Shown here piece after piece: positions 53,292-62,380 of a stretch of DNA of 64,000 bases (position 1 is its first letter; every line of letters starts with the position of its first letter). The notes below the pieces were generated by a model. It had not been told where the DNA came from, did no database searches, and saw only the letters and a program-made list of their open reading frames with translations. A program made the position numbers and the translations under genes. The stretch is from JARRQJ01 sp963810615. Lineage in GTDB: Bacteria > Pseudomonadota > Gammaproteobacteria > DRLM01. The stretch lies in assembly GCA_963810615.1 (NCBI GenBank), contig CAWEOA010000001.1, forward strand, positions 294,189 through 358,188, read 5' to 3'.

Positions 53292-54749
53292 TCAACCGCC
53301 GACGCTGATATGGTGGAGATGACTGTTCAAGGTCATATGTACCCAGATGCTGGCGGCGTAGCCCAAGGCCACCGCCCAGCTCCATTTGAGGTGGGCGAAG
53401 AAGGTGTAAACGCCGCGGGCCTGCCCCATGAGCGCCACCCCCGCCGCCGAGCCGATGGAGAGCAGGGAGCCGCCCACACCGGCGGTCAAGGTGACCAGCA
53501 GCCATTGGCCCAGGGACATGTCCGGGTTCATGGTGAGCACCGCGAACATCACCGGAATATTGTCGACGATGGCGGACAGCACGCCCACCAGGACATTGGC
53601 CCAGGTGGGACCCAGCCCCGTATAGAGATGCTCCGACACCACGGCGAGATAACCCAGGGCGCCTAGTCCGCCGACGCATAGGATCACCCCGTAGAAGAAC
53701 ATCAATGTATCCCATTCCGCCCGCTTCATGCTGATGAAGATATCGAAGGGGCGTTGACGCGGTTTGTAGTGGCGTAAGGCCTCATCGCCGATTTCGAGTC
53801 GCTCCGGGCCTTGGTTGGTGTAGATATGGTTGAGTTCATGGTGGCGCAGGCGGTAACCGTAGAGCTTGAGCAGTCCCAGGCCGGTCATCATGCCCAACAC
53901 CGGCGGGAAGTGCAGAAAGTTGTGGAAGGACACCGCCATGACGATGGTCAGCAGAAACAGGCCCACCACCATCATACCGCCGTGCTTGATGCTCACCGCT
54001 TGCTTCATGGGCTCCGGTTTGCCTTTAGGGACGGCGAAAGACATCAGCAGTGCCGGCACGAACCAATTGACCACGGCGGGAATGAACAGATGGAAGAAAT
54101 CCCAGAAGTGCACCGTGCCCTTTTGCCAGACCATCAAGGTGGTGATGTCGCCGAAGGGGCTGAACGCGCCGCCGGCGTTGGCCGCCACCACGATATTGAT
54201 GCAGGACACGGTGATGAACTTTGGATTACCGGCGCCCACTGCCATGACCACTGCGCCCATGATCAGGGCGGTGGTCAGATTGTCGGCCAAGGGAGAAATG
54301 AAGAACGCCAGCAGTCCGGTGAGCCAGAACAGGCTGCGCAGCGAGAAACCCGATGAAATCAACCATGCCCGCAAGGCATTGAATACCTCCCGCTCCTGCA
54401 GGGTGTTGATATAGGTCATGGCCGCCAACAGAAACAGCAGCAGCTCCCCGTATTCCAGGAAATTGTGGCGGAGGACTTCTACGGCATATTCGGTGCTGCC
54501 GTGCATGGCATAGGCGGTGCCCACCAGCGCCCAGATGATGCCGGCGGCCACTACCACCGGCTTGGATTTGCGCAGGTGTAGGAATTCCTCGGCGATCACG
54601 AAGCCGTAGGCGATCAAAAACAGCACCAGCGCGGCGATGCCGATTTCGTGGGTGGTGAGATCCAGGGCTCCGCCGGCGGTTTCCGCCTCCGCGGCCCATA
54701 AGGCCGGGGAAAACAGTGAGGCAATCAAAATCAGAAATTTCTTATTCAT
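53292..54749 (-). CDS. nhaD: Na+/H+ antiporter of NhaD type
   Basis: 485-residue integral membrane antiporter with a cleavable-looking N-terminal helix (MNKKFLILIASLFSPALWA) and about 12 further helices. Family features: FLIAYGFVIAEEFLHLRKSKPVVVAAGIIW, LLLFLLAAMTYINTLQEREVF, ISPLADNLTTALIMGAVVMAVG (the polar discontinuous helix), ISCIN...NAGGAFSPFGDITTLMVW and SAIVDNIPVMFAVL. NhaD proteins of halo- and alkaliphilic Gammaproteobacteria exchange Na+ or Li+ for H+. It can link the H+ and Na+ gradients made by the other pumps of this window. Confidence 0.93.
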   Translation of the reverse strand: MNKKFLILIASLFSPALWAAEAETAGGALDLTTHEIGIAALVLFLIAYGFVIAEEFLHLRKSKPVVVAAGIIWALVGTAYAMHGSTEYAVEVLRHNFLEYGELLLFLLAAMTYINTLQEREVFNALRAWLISSGFSLRSLFWLTGLLAFFISPLADNLTTALIMGAVVMAVGAGNPKFITVSCINIVVAANAGGAFSPFGDITTLMVWQKGTVHFWDFFHLFIPAVVNWFVPALLMSFAVPKGKPEPMKQAVSIKHGGMMVVGLFLLTIVMAVSFHNFLHFPPVLGMMTGLGLLKLYGYRLRHHELNHIYTNQGPERLEIGDEALRHYKPRQRPFDIFISMKRAEWDTLMFFYGVILCVGGLGALGYLAVVSEHLYTGLGPTWANVLVGVLSAIVDNIPVMFAVLTMNPDMSLGQWLLVTLTAGVGGSLLSIGSAAGVALMGQARGVYTFFAHLKWSWAVALGYAASIWVHMTLNSHLHHISVGG

Positions 54750-55327
54750 GGTTGGATGTGACTGCGGTTGATGAAGTACAAAATGATGGTGATCCGGAAA
54801 TAATTATTGGATTGTTTGGAGAGCGGATTGTCCCATGTCGTGCTGCCGGGGTCCAGAGCATATGGTGCCGGTACTTATGTTGATGGGTTCGATCTCCCCG
54901 GTGATCAGGTCCCGGCGTAAATTGTCATAGCCTTGCGTCAATACGGCGTGCGGCAGAGAATTTTATGTGTGCGGCCGTCATGGCGGCGACGAGGGGATGA
55001 TCCGGTGCCGGGTGGGGGCGGCCGATCATGCGCGTCTATCTTCCATTTGGTATTAGATCTTACTCTGCTACTATCAGAACAATACCGTATCTCTTGAGGT
55101 GTGGCATAGCGACGCAGCGTAAAATAAATTCGTATCCTTGGCGAGAGAATGAGCGCAGGGTTTCTGCCCTGTAGGTGTATTATGGTCGCATTTCGGTGTG
55201 GACGCTTGAGACCTGGATTTTTACCCGCGAGGCATGAATACCATGGTCACAGCTAGGTACTTGTATAACCATACTGGGGATAGTCGGAGAGGCTGCATCG
55301 TGTTCGTTGCGCCGGTGGAGTATCGGC
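54750..55327. other. Intergenic region between nhaD and ackA, divergent
   Basis: About 580 bases with no gene on either strand. It must hold both the nhaD promoter (leftward) and the ackA promoter. I saw no convincing riboswitch or operator by eye. Confidence 0.4.
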
Positions 55328-56472
55328 ATGAGTAACGGGATGCGAGTCCTCGCCATCAATGTCGGATCTTCATCGCTTAAGTTCGATGTGTGGGAATCGG
55401 ATGCAGCACGCGCCCTGCTTAGGTTCGAGGTGCGGGGTATCGGCAGCGAGCACGGAACGATAGCGGAGAACGATCACGAGGTCGCGAGGCGTGCCGTTGC
55501 CGATCATGAGACGGCACTGAACGAATTGTTGCAGCGCCTTCCCGCTGCGGACAAGATCGAGCGTATCGGACATCGTGTGGTGCATGGCGGTAATCGCTAT
55601 CGCACTACCGTTTGGTTGGACGATGCCGTAGTGGAGGATTTGCAGTCCTTGGTGACGCTCAGCCCCTTGCATCTGCCGCCGGCACTGGCGGTAATCCGCG
55701 CGTGCCGCCGGCGGTTCCCAGGCGTCGCGCAAGCGGCAGTGTTCGATACCGCCTTTCACACAACCTTGCCACCGCGTGCCGCCACCTACGCCATTCCCGC
55801 TGCGTGGCGTGATGCCGGGGTGAGACGTTACGGATTTCACGGCATCGCCTGCGCCGACATCGTGATGCAACTGGGCAAGGAACTGCGCGAGCGCGCGATT
55901 TTCCTCCATCTCGGCGCCGGTTGTTCCGCCACTGCCGTGTTGCGAGGCAAGAGTATCGACACCACCATGGGTTTTACGCCGCTGGAAGGCTTGGTGATGG
56001 CCACGCGCGGCGGGGATATCGATCCCGGGGCCGTACTCTACGTGCAACGGGAATTCGGCTTGACGCCTGCAGGAGATGGAGCGCGTGCTCAACCAGGAGA
56101 GCGGATTATTGGCCTTGTCAGGGTCCAGCGCCGACATGCGTGACTTGCTGCAGAGTCAAGATGAACGGGCGGTGTTGGCGGTGGAGGTCTTTTGCTATCG
56201 CGCAGCCAAGGCGGTGGGCGCGCTTGGCGGTGGCCCTGGGCGGTCTCGAACAGATCATATTCAGCGGCGGCATAGGTGAACACAGCGCCGTAGTGCGCGC
56301 CCGCATCGTCGCCTTGCTGCAAGGAATGGCTATCGCCATCGATGACGGCGCCAACGCCGCCCATGCGCCAATTATTTCTTTGTCGAGCAGTGCAGTCGAA
56401 CTGCGAGTGATCGCCGTAGATGAAGGACGCCAGATTGCCCATGAGACTACAATGCTGATAGCTGATAGCTGA
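55328..56472 (+). pseudogene. ackA: Acetate kinase, two frameshifts
   Basis: ATP + acetate to acetyl phosphate. The N-terminal part is intact: LAINVGSSSLKF, HRVVHGGNRY, FDTAFHTTLPPRA, RRYGFHGIA, LHLGAGCSATAV, TTMGFTPLEGLVMATRGGDIDPG. After REFGLTPA one extra G (near 56072) moves to the frame with MERVLNQESGLLALSG to FCYRAAKAVGAL. One extra T (near 56224) moves it to AVALGGLEQIIFSGGIGEHSAVVRARI and the normal C-terminus ALLQGMAIAID...VIAVDEGRQIAHET. Both are one-base gains next to an identical base and all three parts are well conserved, so a sequencing insertion is a fair alternative to a dead gene. Confidence 0.88.
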
Positions 56473-56516
56473 TAGCTGATAGCTGATAGCTGATAGCTGA
56501 TAGCTGATAGCTGATA
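56454..56516. repeat. Heptanucleotide tandem repeat GCTGATA x9
   Basis: Nine perfect, contiguous copies of GCTGATA at the 3' end of the acetate kinase frame. It codes LIADS then stop, and lies just 6 bases beyond the stop of the converging M14 gene. A 7-base unit is prone to slipped-strand change; here expansion would not alter the kinase because the first unit already supplies the stop. In the other strand the repeat reads TATCAGC. Confidence 0.95.
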
Positions 56517-56521
56517 CCGCA

Positions 56522-57547
56522 TCACTGCGGAAGGGGAAAGCGCTCCATCAAATAACACAGGCAATCCCGACGAATTACGTGCACATCCCGGGTCAACATC
56601 GCCGGCATGAAGCTGCGGCGCAAGCGGATATCCTCGGCGGTGACTTGCAAAAAATCCTCGCTGGCCTCGCGGCCGTGCTCATCCCATACCTCCAGGCGCG
56701 CAGACTCGTCGTGTCGTCGGGCGAGGAGAGTGCCCGCAGGTAGCTCCTGAAAGTTGTAGAGATCGATATCATCGGCAAAGCATAATGCGGCGCCCAGACC
56801 GAACGCAAAGTCGACATCAGCCGGGACCTTGACCGTGGCGACGGTGTGAAACACCTGGACGTCATTGGCATGCACCGGGTGATCGGGAATACCGGCGATG
56901 TGCAGGCAGGACTCGATAAACTCCAGGGCATGGTTCACGCCGCTCTCGTCGCCGACCCGGCCGCATTCACAGGTCACCGCCGGGCAAATCTCGGCGAAGG
57001 CCATGGCCTGTACGCCGCGGGGGCGTTGGAAGAACACCACAGTGCGGGAGAACAGGGCCGCCAGCTGCAAGAAGCGATGAGCAATACGATTGATGCAGGC
57101 GTAATGCGGATTGAGGCCGGTATTGTTGTGCAGGTCGATACTGGCGAATACACGCCTCGCGCGCATATCCTCCACCACTTGAGCCATGATGGCATGTTCC
57201 GGGGTCGCCGCCAGCTCGCCGCCGGGCCAGATGCGGTTGTAGTCCGGCTGATCGTCCAGGCAGCGGACGCCGGTGCGAGCCGCCGCCACGTTGCCGATGA
57301 AGATGGATAATCCGCGCGGTAAAATCTGGTTTTGATATTTGCGCAATAATTGTTGCACCGCGAGCAGGCCCACATCTTCGTTGCCGTGCAGCAAGACCGA
57401 GACGAACAAGGGTTCGGCGCGCTTGCCCGGTAAGTGGATCAGCGTCGGGCCGGCCAGCACGCTGTGCAGATCGCCAGGACTCGCCTCCAGAAAACCGCGT
57501 GGCAGTTCATGGAAGATGTCGAGTTGCGGTGGTCGTGAATCGTTCAT
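56522..57547 (-). CDS. M14-family zinc hydrolase (succinylglutamate desuccinylase/aspartoacylase-like)
   Basis: 341 residues. Zinc-site motifs are LLHGNEDVGLLA (HxxE) and the later His in SIDLHNNTGLNPHYACI; the conserved Arg-Asp pair appears as 'QPDYNRIWPG' with Asn-Arg. AVTCECGRVGDESG precedes the C-terminal beta domain. These proteins remove N-acyl or amide-linked groups from small molecules such as N-acylamino acids. The substrate cannot be assigned. The ATG at 57547 is followed directly by the sequence NDSRPPQLD. Confidence 0.83.
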   Translation of the reverse strand: MNDSRPPQLDIFHELPRGFLEASPGDLHSVLAGPTLIHLPGKRAEPLFVSVLLHGNEDVGLLAVQQLLRKYQNQILPRGLSIFIGNVAAARTGVRCLDDQPDYNRIWPGGELAATPEHAIMAQVVEDMRARRVFASIDLHNNTGLNPHYACINRIAHRFLQLAALFSRTVVFFQRPRGVQAMAFAEICPAVTCECGRVGDESGVNHALEFIESCLHIAGIPDHPVHANDVQVFHTVATVKVPADVDFAFGLGAALCFADDIDLYNFQELPAGTLLARRHDESARLEVWDEHGREASEDFLQVTAEDIRLRRSFMPAMLTRDVHVIRRDCLCYLMERFPLPQ

Positions 57548-57592
57548 ACCGTCCTTCGTGGGTTCGCTTAAGCTGTTATTGCATAATCAGCT

Positions 57593-57666
57593 TGTCATTT
57601 CGAGCGTTAGCGAGAAATCTTTCTATTATCGAGTATCCAGATTTCTCGCTAACGCTCGAAATGACA
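57593..57666. repeat. Dispersed palindromic repeat TGTCATTTCGAG..., copy 2
   Basis: TGTCATTTCGAGCGTTAGCG and its inverted partner CGCTAACGCTCGAAATGACA flank GAGAAATCT/AGATTTCTC and a short loop: a nearly perfect 74-base palindrome, related to 50685-50772. It lies upstream of the M14 gene. Confidence 0.8.
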
Positions 57667-57904
57667 TTAAAGCAGTCAGCCGAGATGCTCCCTCTCCCTC
57701 AGGGATTTATGCCCTTTAGGGTAGAGGGCTGGGGTGAGGGGGGTAATGCACTTCAACTTCTTGTGATTTAACTCCCTCTCATCCTAACGGCTGCGCCCCC
57801 CTCGCTTTGCTCTCCTCGGGGAGAAGGAATCAAGATCCTTTATCTAAAGTCCTTACGGGTGCCTCTATCTTGAAGCAAGCTCAAATTCAATTTTGAGATA
57901 GGTT
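57667..57904. other. Low-complexity CT/AG-rich intergenic spacer
   Basis: Contains CTCCCTCTCCCTCAGGG and, 40 bases on, AGAGGGCTGGGGTGAGGG, a pairing able to fold into a hairpin, and another 'CTCCTCGGGGAGAAGG' hairpin. Typical dispersed intergenic repeat; no coding frame. Confidence 0.5.
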
Positions 57905-59317
57905 CTAGACATCCCACCTATGCACCGGTTCATCGCTGCGTTGCCGTTCCTGATAGGCCCGGGTCAGGGCCTGCATGTCGCGGCCATGGTGGTCGACGAA
58001 CTTGCGTTGCCAGGCCGCGCCGTTTTGGCCGCTGGCGATACGGGCTTCGATGAGGTCGAGATGACGTGATATCAGCTCGGCATCGACACCCAGGTCTTCC
58101 AGGCCCTGGCGCGCCATGGGCAACAATTCTTTTTGCAACAATTGCACCATGGGCCAGCGCCGCCCGTCATGCCAGTCTACAACGCTGTCCAGTCCGCGGC
58201 GAGCCGCCGCGTAAAAATTATCCCGGGCCGTGGTGAAAGGCAACAGGGTTTCCGGTACGATTGAGCGGGTGGCCAGCGTTGTGCAGAGTCCGTAAAAAAA
58301 GGCGATATTGGCCAGCATATCGCTGAAGGTCGGTCCGGCGGGCATCACCCGGTGTTCAATACGTAGGTGCGGCGCGCCATCCTCATCGAAACCCAACAGG
58401 GGTCGGTTCCAGCGCCAGATGGTGCCGTTATGCAGGCGCACATGCGCCATGCTTTCCGGCGGCTCGCTGAAGTTGAGGGGCAGAAGTACGGGGTAGTGTT
58501 CGCTGTTTTCGTGGAAGCAGCACTCCAGGCTGGTTTTCGCATAGTCGCTGCCAAAGGTGACGCGCCGCACCGGTGCGCCCAGATCCACGGCCTGTTCGAA
58601 CAGCGGGATGCGGGTCTCGTCCCATAGATCCTTGCCGAACAGATAGGGCGAGTTGGCGCAGGCGGCTACCAGGGGCGCGGAGGCGATGATGGCGGCGTTG
58701 TAATAACGTGCCGCATTGTCTGCCGTCACTTGCAAGTGCACCTGTAACGAGGTGGCCGCCGCCTCGAGCATGACGTCATGGTGCTGGGAATGCAGATGTT
58801 CACGGCCGACGATATTTAGACTCAAGGGCCGGCCCTGGCGCAGGCGCAGTACCTGTTCGTTGAGGGCATGATAGCGCTGCATGGCGGACATATTGGCCGC
58901 CACCAGATGGTGGTCGGCGACGGTGGGCAGGATGCCCACGGCCAACACCGCGGCCCCCATCTCGGTGGCCACCTCTGAGCAGCGTTGCCAAGTAGTGCGC
59001 AGTTCTTGTTCCAGCCGGCGCAAACCGCCGCCGACCAGGTATTGCGGCGCGACGTTGAGCTCGATATTGAAGCGGGATAGCTCCGGTACTACCGTAGGCA
59101 TGGCCAGACGTTGTAAATAGACATCGTTGACGGGAAGCGGTGCGGCGGCGGCATCGATCAGCCAGGCCTCCAATTCCAAGCCGCCCACGGAATGGCGGTT
59201 GGAGAAACGGCCCGTGGCGAACCAGGAATGCAGCAGGGACATCTCTTCGGCCAGCGCCGCTTCGTAGCGTTGGAAGTCGTGATGCTTGAAGTGCAGCGAA
59301 TTGATTTCCTGACCCAT
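57905..59317 (-). CDS. Glutamate-cysteine ligase GCS2-family carboxylate-amine ligase
   Basis: 470 residues of the GCS2/YbdK-like ATP-dependent ligase family (ATP-Mg2+ fold). Features seen: SVGGLELEAWLID near the N-terminus (Mg-binding Glu pair GLELE), FNIELNVAP, TSLQVHLQV (the HLQV strand of the active site), RVTFGSDYAKTSLE, and HRVMPAGPTFSDMLANIAF in the second half. Substrate may be glutamate plus cysteine or another amine. The start at MGQEINS (59317) is the form usual in the family; codons at 59365 and 59356 are in frame but have no better RBS. A long stretch upstream on the minus strand is not coding. Confidence 0.85.
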   Translation of the reverse strand: MGQEINSLHFKHHDFQRYEAALAEEMSLLHSWFATGRFSNRHSVGGLELEAWLIDAAAAPLPVNDVYLQRLAMPTVVPELSRFNIELNVAPQYLVGGGLRRLEQELRTTWQRCSEVATEMGAAVLAVGILPTVADHHLVAANMSAMQRYHALNEQVLRLRQGRPLSLNIVGREHLHSQHHDVMLEAAATSLQVHLQVTADNAARYYNAAIIASAPLVAACANSPYLFGKDLWDETRIPLFEQAVDLGAPVRRVTFGSDYAKTSLECCFHENSEHYPVLLPLNFSEPPESMAHVRLHNGTIWRWNRPLLGFDEDGAPHLRIEHRVMPAGPTFSDMLANIAFFYGLCTTLATRSIVPETLLPFTTARDNFYAAARRGLDSVVDWHDGRRWPMVQLLQKELLPMARQGLEDLGVDAELISRHLDLIEARIASGQNGAAWQRKFVDHHGRDMQALTRAYQERQRSDEPVHRWDV

Positions 59318-59457
59318 AAACAGTGCTGAAGGTGCGCCTGTCTCGATTACTATCATGCAGTGCATACCCGCGCAAGCTGAAACAAAGCAAATCGCGCCGC
59401 TTTACTCTCGAAAAACGGCGACGGTCAAGTTGAAGCAGGGAAATGCGATTATTGAAA

Positions 59458-59532
59458 TGGTGGGCGGTGCAAGGTTCGAACTTGCGACCCCTGCCGTGTG
59501 AAGGCAGTGCTCTACCGCTGAGCTAACCGCCC
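59458..59532 (-). tRNA. tRNA-Val (anticodon CAC)
   Basis: On the minus strand: GGGCGGTTAGCTCAGC..., anticodon stem CTGCC/GGCAG with loop TTCACAC, T-arm GCAAGTTCGAACCTTGC and acceptor end ...CGCCCACCA. The CCA is genome-encoded. Folds into a standard cloverleaf of 75 nt. Confidence 0.95.
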
Positions 59533-59649
59533 AAGGCCGCAAATTGTAAGGGGAGGAGGCGGTGGCGTCAATTCCAGCCTGTCGGTACGGGCCGGGGCCT
59601 GATAAAATACGCGACTTTTCTCAATCCCTGTGGAGTCGCGCAAAAGCCC

Positions 59650-61059
59650 ATGACCGTTCGTACCCGTTTCGCCCCCAGCCCCACCGGCTATCTGCACATC
59701 GGCGGGGCCCGCACCGCCCTGTTTTCCTGGTTGTATGCCCGTAAACACGGCGGCACCTTCATCCTGCGCATCGAGGACACCGATCTGGAGCGTTCCACCG
59801 CGGAATCCATCAACGCCATTCTCGAGGGCATGACTTGGCTGGGGTTGGAGTACGACGAGGGGCCGTTCCATCAAACCCATCGCTTCGAACGCTATGCGCA
59901 GGTAAAAGAGCAGCTGCTGGCCGAGGGCAAGGCTTACCGTTGCTACTGCTCCAAGGAACGCCTGGAGCAGCTGCGCGAGGGGCAGATGGCGCGCAAGGAA
60001 AAGCCGCGCTATGACGGTCTGTGCCGCCATCTCAAGGCGCCGCCGCCCGGAGCCGGCGATTATGTCGTGCGCTTCACGAATCCGGAGGAGGGCGTGGTGG
60101 TCGTGGAAGACCAGGTGCGCGGCCGGGTAGTGTTCCAGAACAGCGAGCTGGACGATCTGATCATCGCCCGTTCCGACGGCACGCCCACCTATAACTTCAC
60201 CGTGGTGGTGGATGACCTGGATATGAGCGTCAGCCACGTGATTCGCGGCGACGATCACCTCAATAACACGCCGCGCCAGATCAATATCCTCAAGGCCCTG
60301 GGCGCGACCCCGCCGCTTTATGCCCATGTGCCCATGATCCTCGGCGAGGACGGCAAACGCCTCTCAAAGCGCCACGGGGCGGTGAGCGTCATGCAGTTCC
60401 GCGATGACGGCTTCCTGCCCGAGGCGGTGATCAATTACCTGGCGCGGCTGGGCTGGTCCCACGGCGATCAGGAGATCTTCGGCATCGACGAGCTGGTTGC
60501 GCTGTTCGATATCCCCGATATCAACAACTCCGCCTCCAGTATCAACCCCGGCAAGCTGCTGTGGCTGAACCAACACTATATAAAGACCGGCGACCCGGCC
60601 CATGTGGCCCATCACCTGAGCTGGCACATGGGCCAGGCCGGGCTGGACCCGGCCGCCGGGCCGGCGCTGACCGAGGTCGTGCTGGTCTTTCGGGAGCGGG
60701 CCAAGACCCTCAAGGAAATGGCGGAGCAGTGCGTTTACTGCTACCGCGACGTCACCGACTACGACCCTGCGGCGCAGAAGCACCTGAGTGCTGCCCTTGC
60801 CGCGCCCCTGGCGGCTCTGCGCCAAGGGCTGGCCGACCTCCCGGACTGGGACGAACCGGCCATTCATCAGGCCGTCGTGGCCACCGCCGAGGCCTTCGAG
60901 CTGAAAATGGGCAAGCTGGCCCAGCCGCTTAGGGTGGCGGTGACGGGGGGTGTCGTGTCGCCGCCCATCGACGTCACGCTGCGTTTGCTGGGCCGCGAGC
61001 GGGTTTTGCAACGTATTGATCGGTGTTTGGAATACCTGGCCAGCCACACCCCGGCGTAA
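59650..61059 (+). CDS. gltX: Glutamyl-tRNA synthetase
   Basis: 469-residue class I aminoacyl-tRNA synthetase. HIGH motif in RTRFAPSPTGYLHIGGARTALFSW at the N-terminus, RIEDTDLERS, and KMSKS-like KRLSKRHGAVSV at about 236-247. The C-terminal anticodon-binding half is complete. Charges tRNA-Glu in the cytoplasm; whether it is discriminating (tRNA-Glu only) cannot be read from sequence. It is flanked by tRNA-Val on the other strand and by tRNA-Ala and tRNA-Glu downstream, a frequent Gammaproteobacterial grouping. Confidence 0.97.
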   Translation: MTVRTRFAPSPTGYLHIGGARTALFSWLYARKHGGTFILRIEDTDLERSTAESINAILEGMTWLGLEYDEGPFHQTHRFERYAQVKEQLLAEGKAYRCYCSKERLEQLREGQMARKEKPRYDGLCRHLKAPPPGAGDYVVRFTNPEEGVVVVEDQVRGRVVFQNSELDDLIIARSDGTPTYNFTVVVDDLDMSVSHVIRGDDHLNNTPRQINILKALGATPPLYAHVPMILGEDGKRLSKRHGAVSVMQFRDDGFLPEAVINYLARLGWSHGDQEIFGIDELVALFDIPDINNSASSINPGKLLWLNQHYIKTGDPAHVAHHLSWHMGQAGLDPAAGPALTEVVLVFRERAKTLKEMAEQCVYCYRDVTDYDPAAQKHLSAALAAPLAALRQGLADLPDWDEPAIHQAVVATAEAFELKMGKLAQPLRVAVTGGVVSPPIDVTLRLLGRERVLQRIDRCLEYLASHTPA

Positions 61060-61113
61060 GGCGGATAAACCTTGACAGCGGATAAGCCATACCGCAAAAT
61101 GCGCCCCTTATTT

Positions 61114-61189
<76 letters not shown>

Positions 61190-61198
61190 GAGTACGGA

Positions 61199-61223
61199 GG
61201 GGCTGGCGTTGCCAGCCCCTTTT
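61199..61223 (+). terminator. Hairpin between tRNA-Ala and tRNA-Glu
   Basis: 9-bp stem GGGGCTGGC/GCCAGCCCC with a 3-base loop, then TTTT. Likely an intrinsic terminator of the gltX/tRNA-Ala transcript, which would give tRNA-Glu its own promoter within the next 12 bases unless read-through occurs. Confidence 0.75.
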
Positions 61224-61235
61224 AATGATCAAAAC

Positions 61236-61311
61236 GTCCCCATCGTCTAGAGGCCTAGGACACTGCCCTTTCACGGCGGCGACAGGGGTTCGAATCCCCT
61301 TGGGGACGCCA
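61236..61311 (+). tRNA. tRNA-Glu (anticodon TTC)
   Basis: GTCCCCATCGTCTAGAGGCC ... anticodon stem CTGCC/GGCGG (one G.U pair) with loop CTTTCAC, T-arm AGGGGTTCGAATCCCCT and acceptor GGGGACGCCA with encoded CCA. It is the substrate of the gltX product just upstream. Confidence 0.96.
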
Positions 61312-61446
61312 TTAAAATCAATAATTTAAGTAACCTTTACGTCTCTTTATAGCTCCATCGGAAACTTATCGGAAACCTGCATGTTAATTAGGTTCACAGT
61401 ACTGTTGAACAGTAATTACCTGCAATAGGAAAAGTGCGTCCTGACA

Positions 61447-61496
61447 ACTGGCTACGAACCAGGCGGTCGGGAGTTCGAATCTCTCCGGGCGCGCCA
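61447..61496 (+). pseudogene. 3' fragment of tRNA-Arg (ACG), candidate attachment site
   Basis: The 50 bases ACTGGCTACGAACCAGG ... GTCGGGAGTTCGAATCTCTC ... GGGCGCGCCA are the anticodon arm (loop CTACGAA, anticodon ACG), variable region, T-arm and acceptor strand of a tRNA-Arg. Upstream the acceptor 5' strand and D-arm are missing (AGTGCGTCCTGACA precedes instead). Such a 3' half is what tRNA-targeting integrases leave at the far end of an inserted island. It could also be an old duplication. Confidence 0.75.
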
Positions 61497-61609
61497 TATA
61501 ATCAAAGATTTACCAATCACACCCTCTTCAATGTTGATTTGCGTTTAAAACTGACCCGGCTTTTGCATCTAAAAATGACCCGCCTGTCTGGCCAGATTAT
61601 GGCCTGAGT

Positions 61610-62380
61610 TTATTTTCTTTTACCAGTTTTTCTATCCTCTTGTTGTTGTGAAGTTGAGTGCTTGAAGCGGTAACTGTGGTTGCCGGTTTCGATGATATGG
61701 CAGTGATGAGTAAGTCGATCCAGCAAAGCTGTAGTCATCTTGGGGTCGCCAAACACAGATGACCATTCCGAGAAGCTCAGATTGGTCGTGATAACGATGC
61801 TGGTCTTTTCGTAGAGTTTGCTAATGAGATGGAACAGCAAGGCGCCGCCGGACTGACTGAACGGCAGATAACCCAGTTCATCCAGGATAACCAGGTCGGT
61901 ATGCATGAGTCGATTGGCAATACGGCCCTGTTTGCTGGCCTGTTTTTCCTCTTCCAACTGATTGACCAGTTCGATGGTGGATAGGAACCGCACCCTGAGG
62001 CGGTGATGTTGGATCGCCTGCACCGCAATGGCGGTGGCTAGATGCGTTTTGCCGGTGCCGGGGCCGCCAACCAAGACGACATTCTGGGCATCGTCGATAA
62101 ACTCACAACGGTGCAGTGAGCGCACCAGCACCTCATCGACCTGGCTTTCGGTAAAGTCGAAGCCTGCCAGATCCCGGTAAGCCGGGAACCGGGCCGCCTT
62201 CATCTGGTAGTTGATGGAGCGGACATCGCGTTCAGCCACCTCGGCCTTGAGCAGCGTCTGAAGTATCGGTACGGCCTGCTGGTAGACCGGCGAAGCCTGC
62301 TCAGTCATCGTGGCAACGGTATCGGCCATACCGAACAGCTTGAGGGATTTTAACGTCGTGATCATCGTTTCGGCATTCAT
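61610..62380 (-). CDS. istB: IS21 helper ATPase IstB
   Basis: 256-residue AAA+ ATPase that assists IstA in target choice. Walker A LVGGPGTGKTHLATAIA (about 103-119) and Walker B DLVILDELGYL are intact, as are LSFSEWSSVFGDP and ALLDRLTHHCHII. Length and sequence are normal. Its ATG overlaps the istA stop by ATGA. It has no frame damage, so the element may be active. Confidence 0.95.
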   Translation of the reverse strand: MNAETMITTLKSLKLFGMADTVATMTEQASPVYQQAVPILQTLLKAEVAERDVRSINYQMKAARFPAYRDLAGFDFTESQVDEVLVRSLHRCEFIDDAQNVVLVGGPGTGKTHLATAIAVQAIQHHRLRVRFLSTIELVNQLEEEKQASKQGRIANRLMHTDLVILDELGYLPFSQSGGALLFHLISKLYEKTSIVITTNLSFSEWSSVFGDPKMTTALLDRLTHHCHIIETGNHSYRFKHSTSQQQEDRKTGKRK

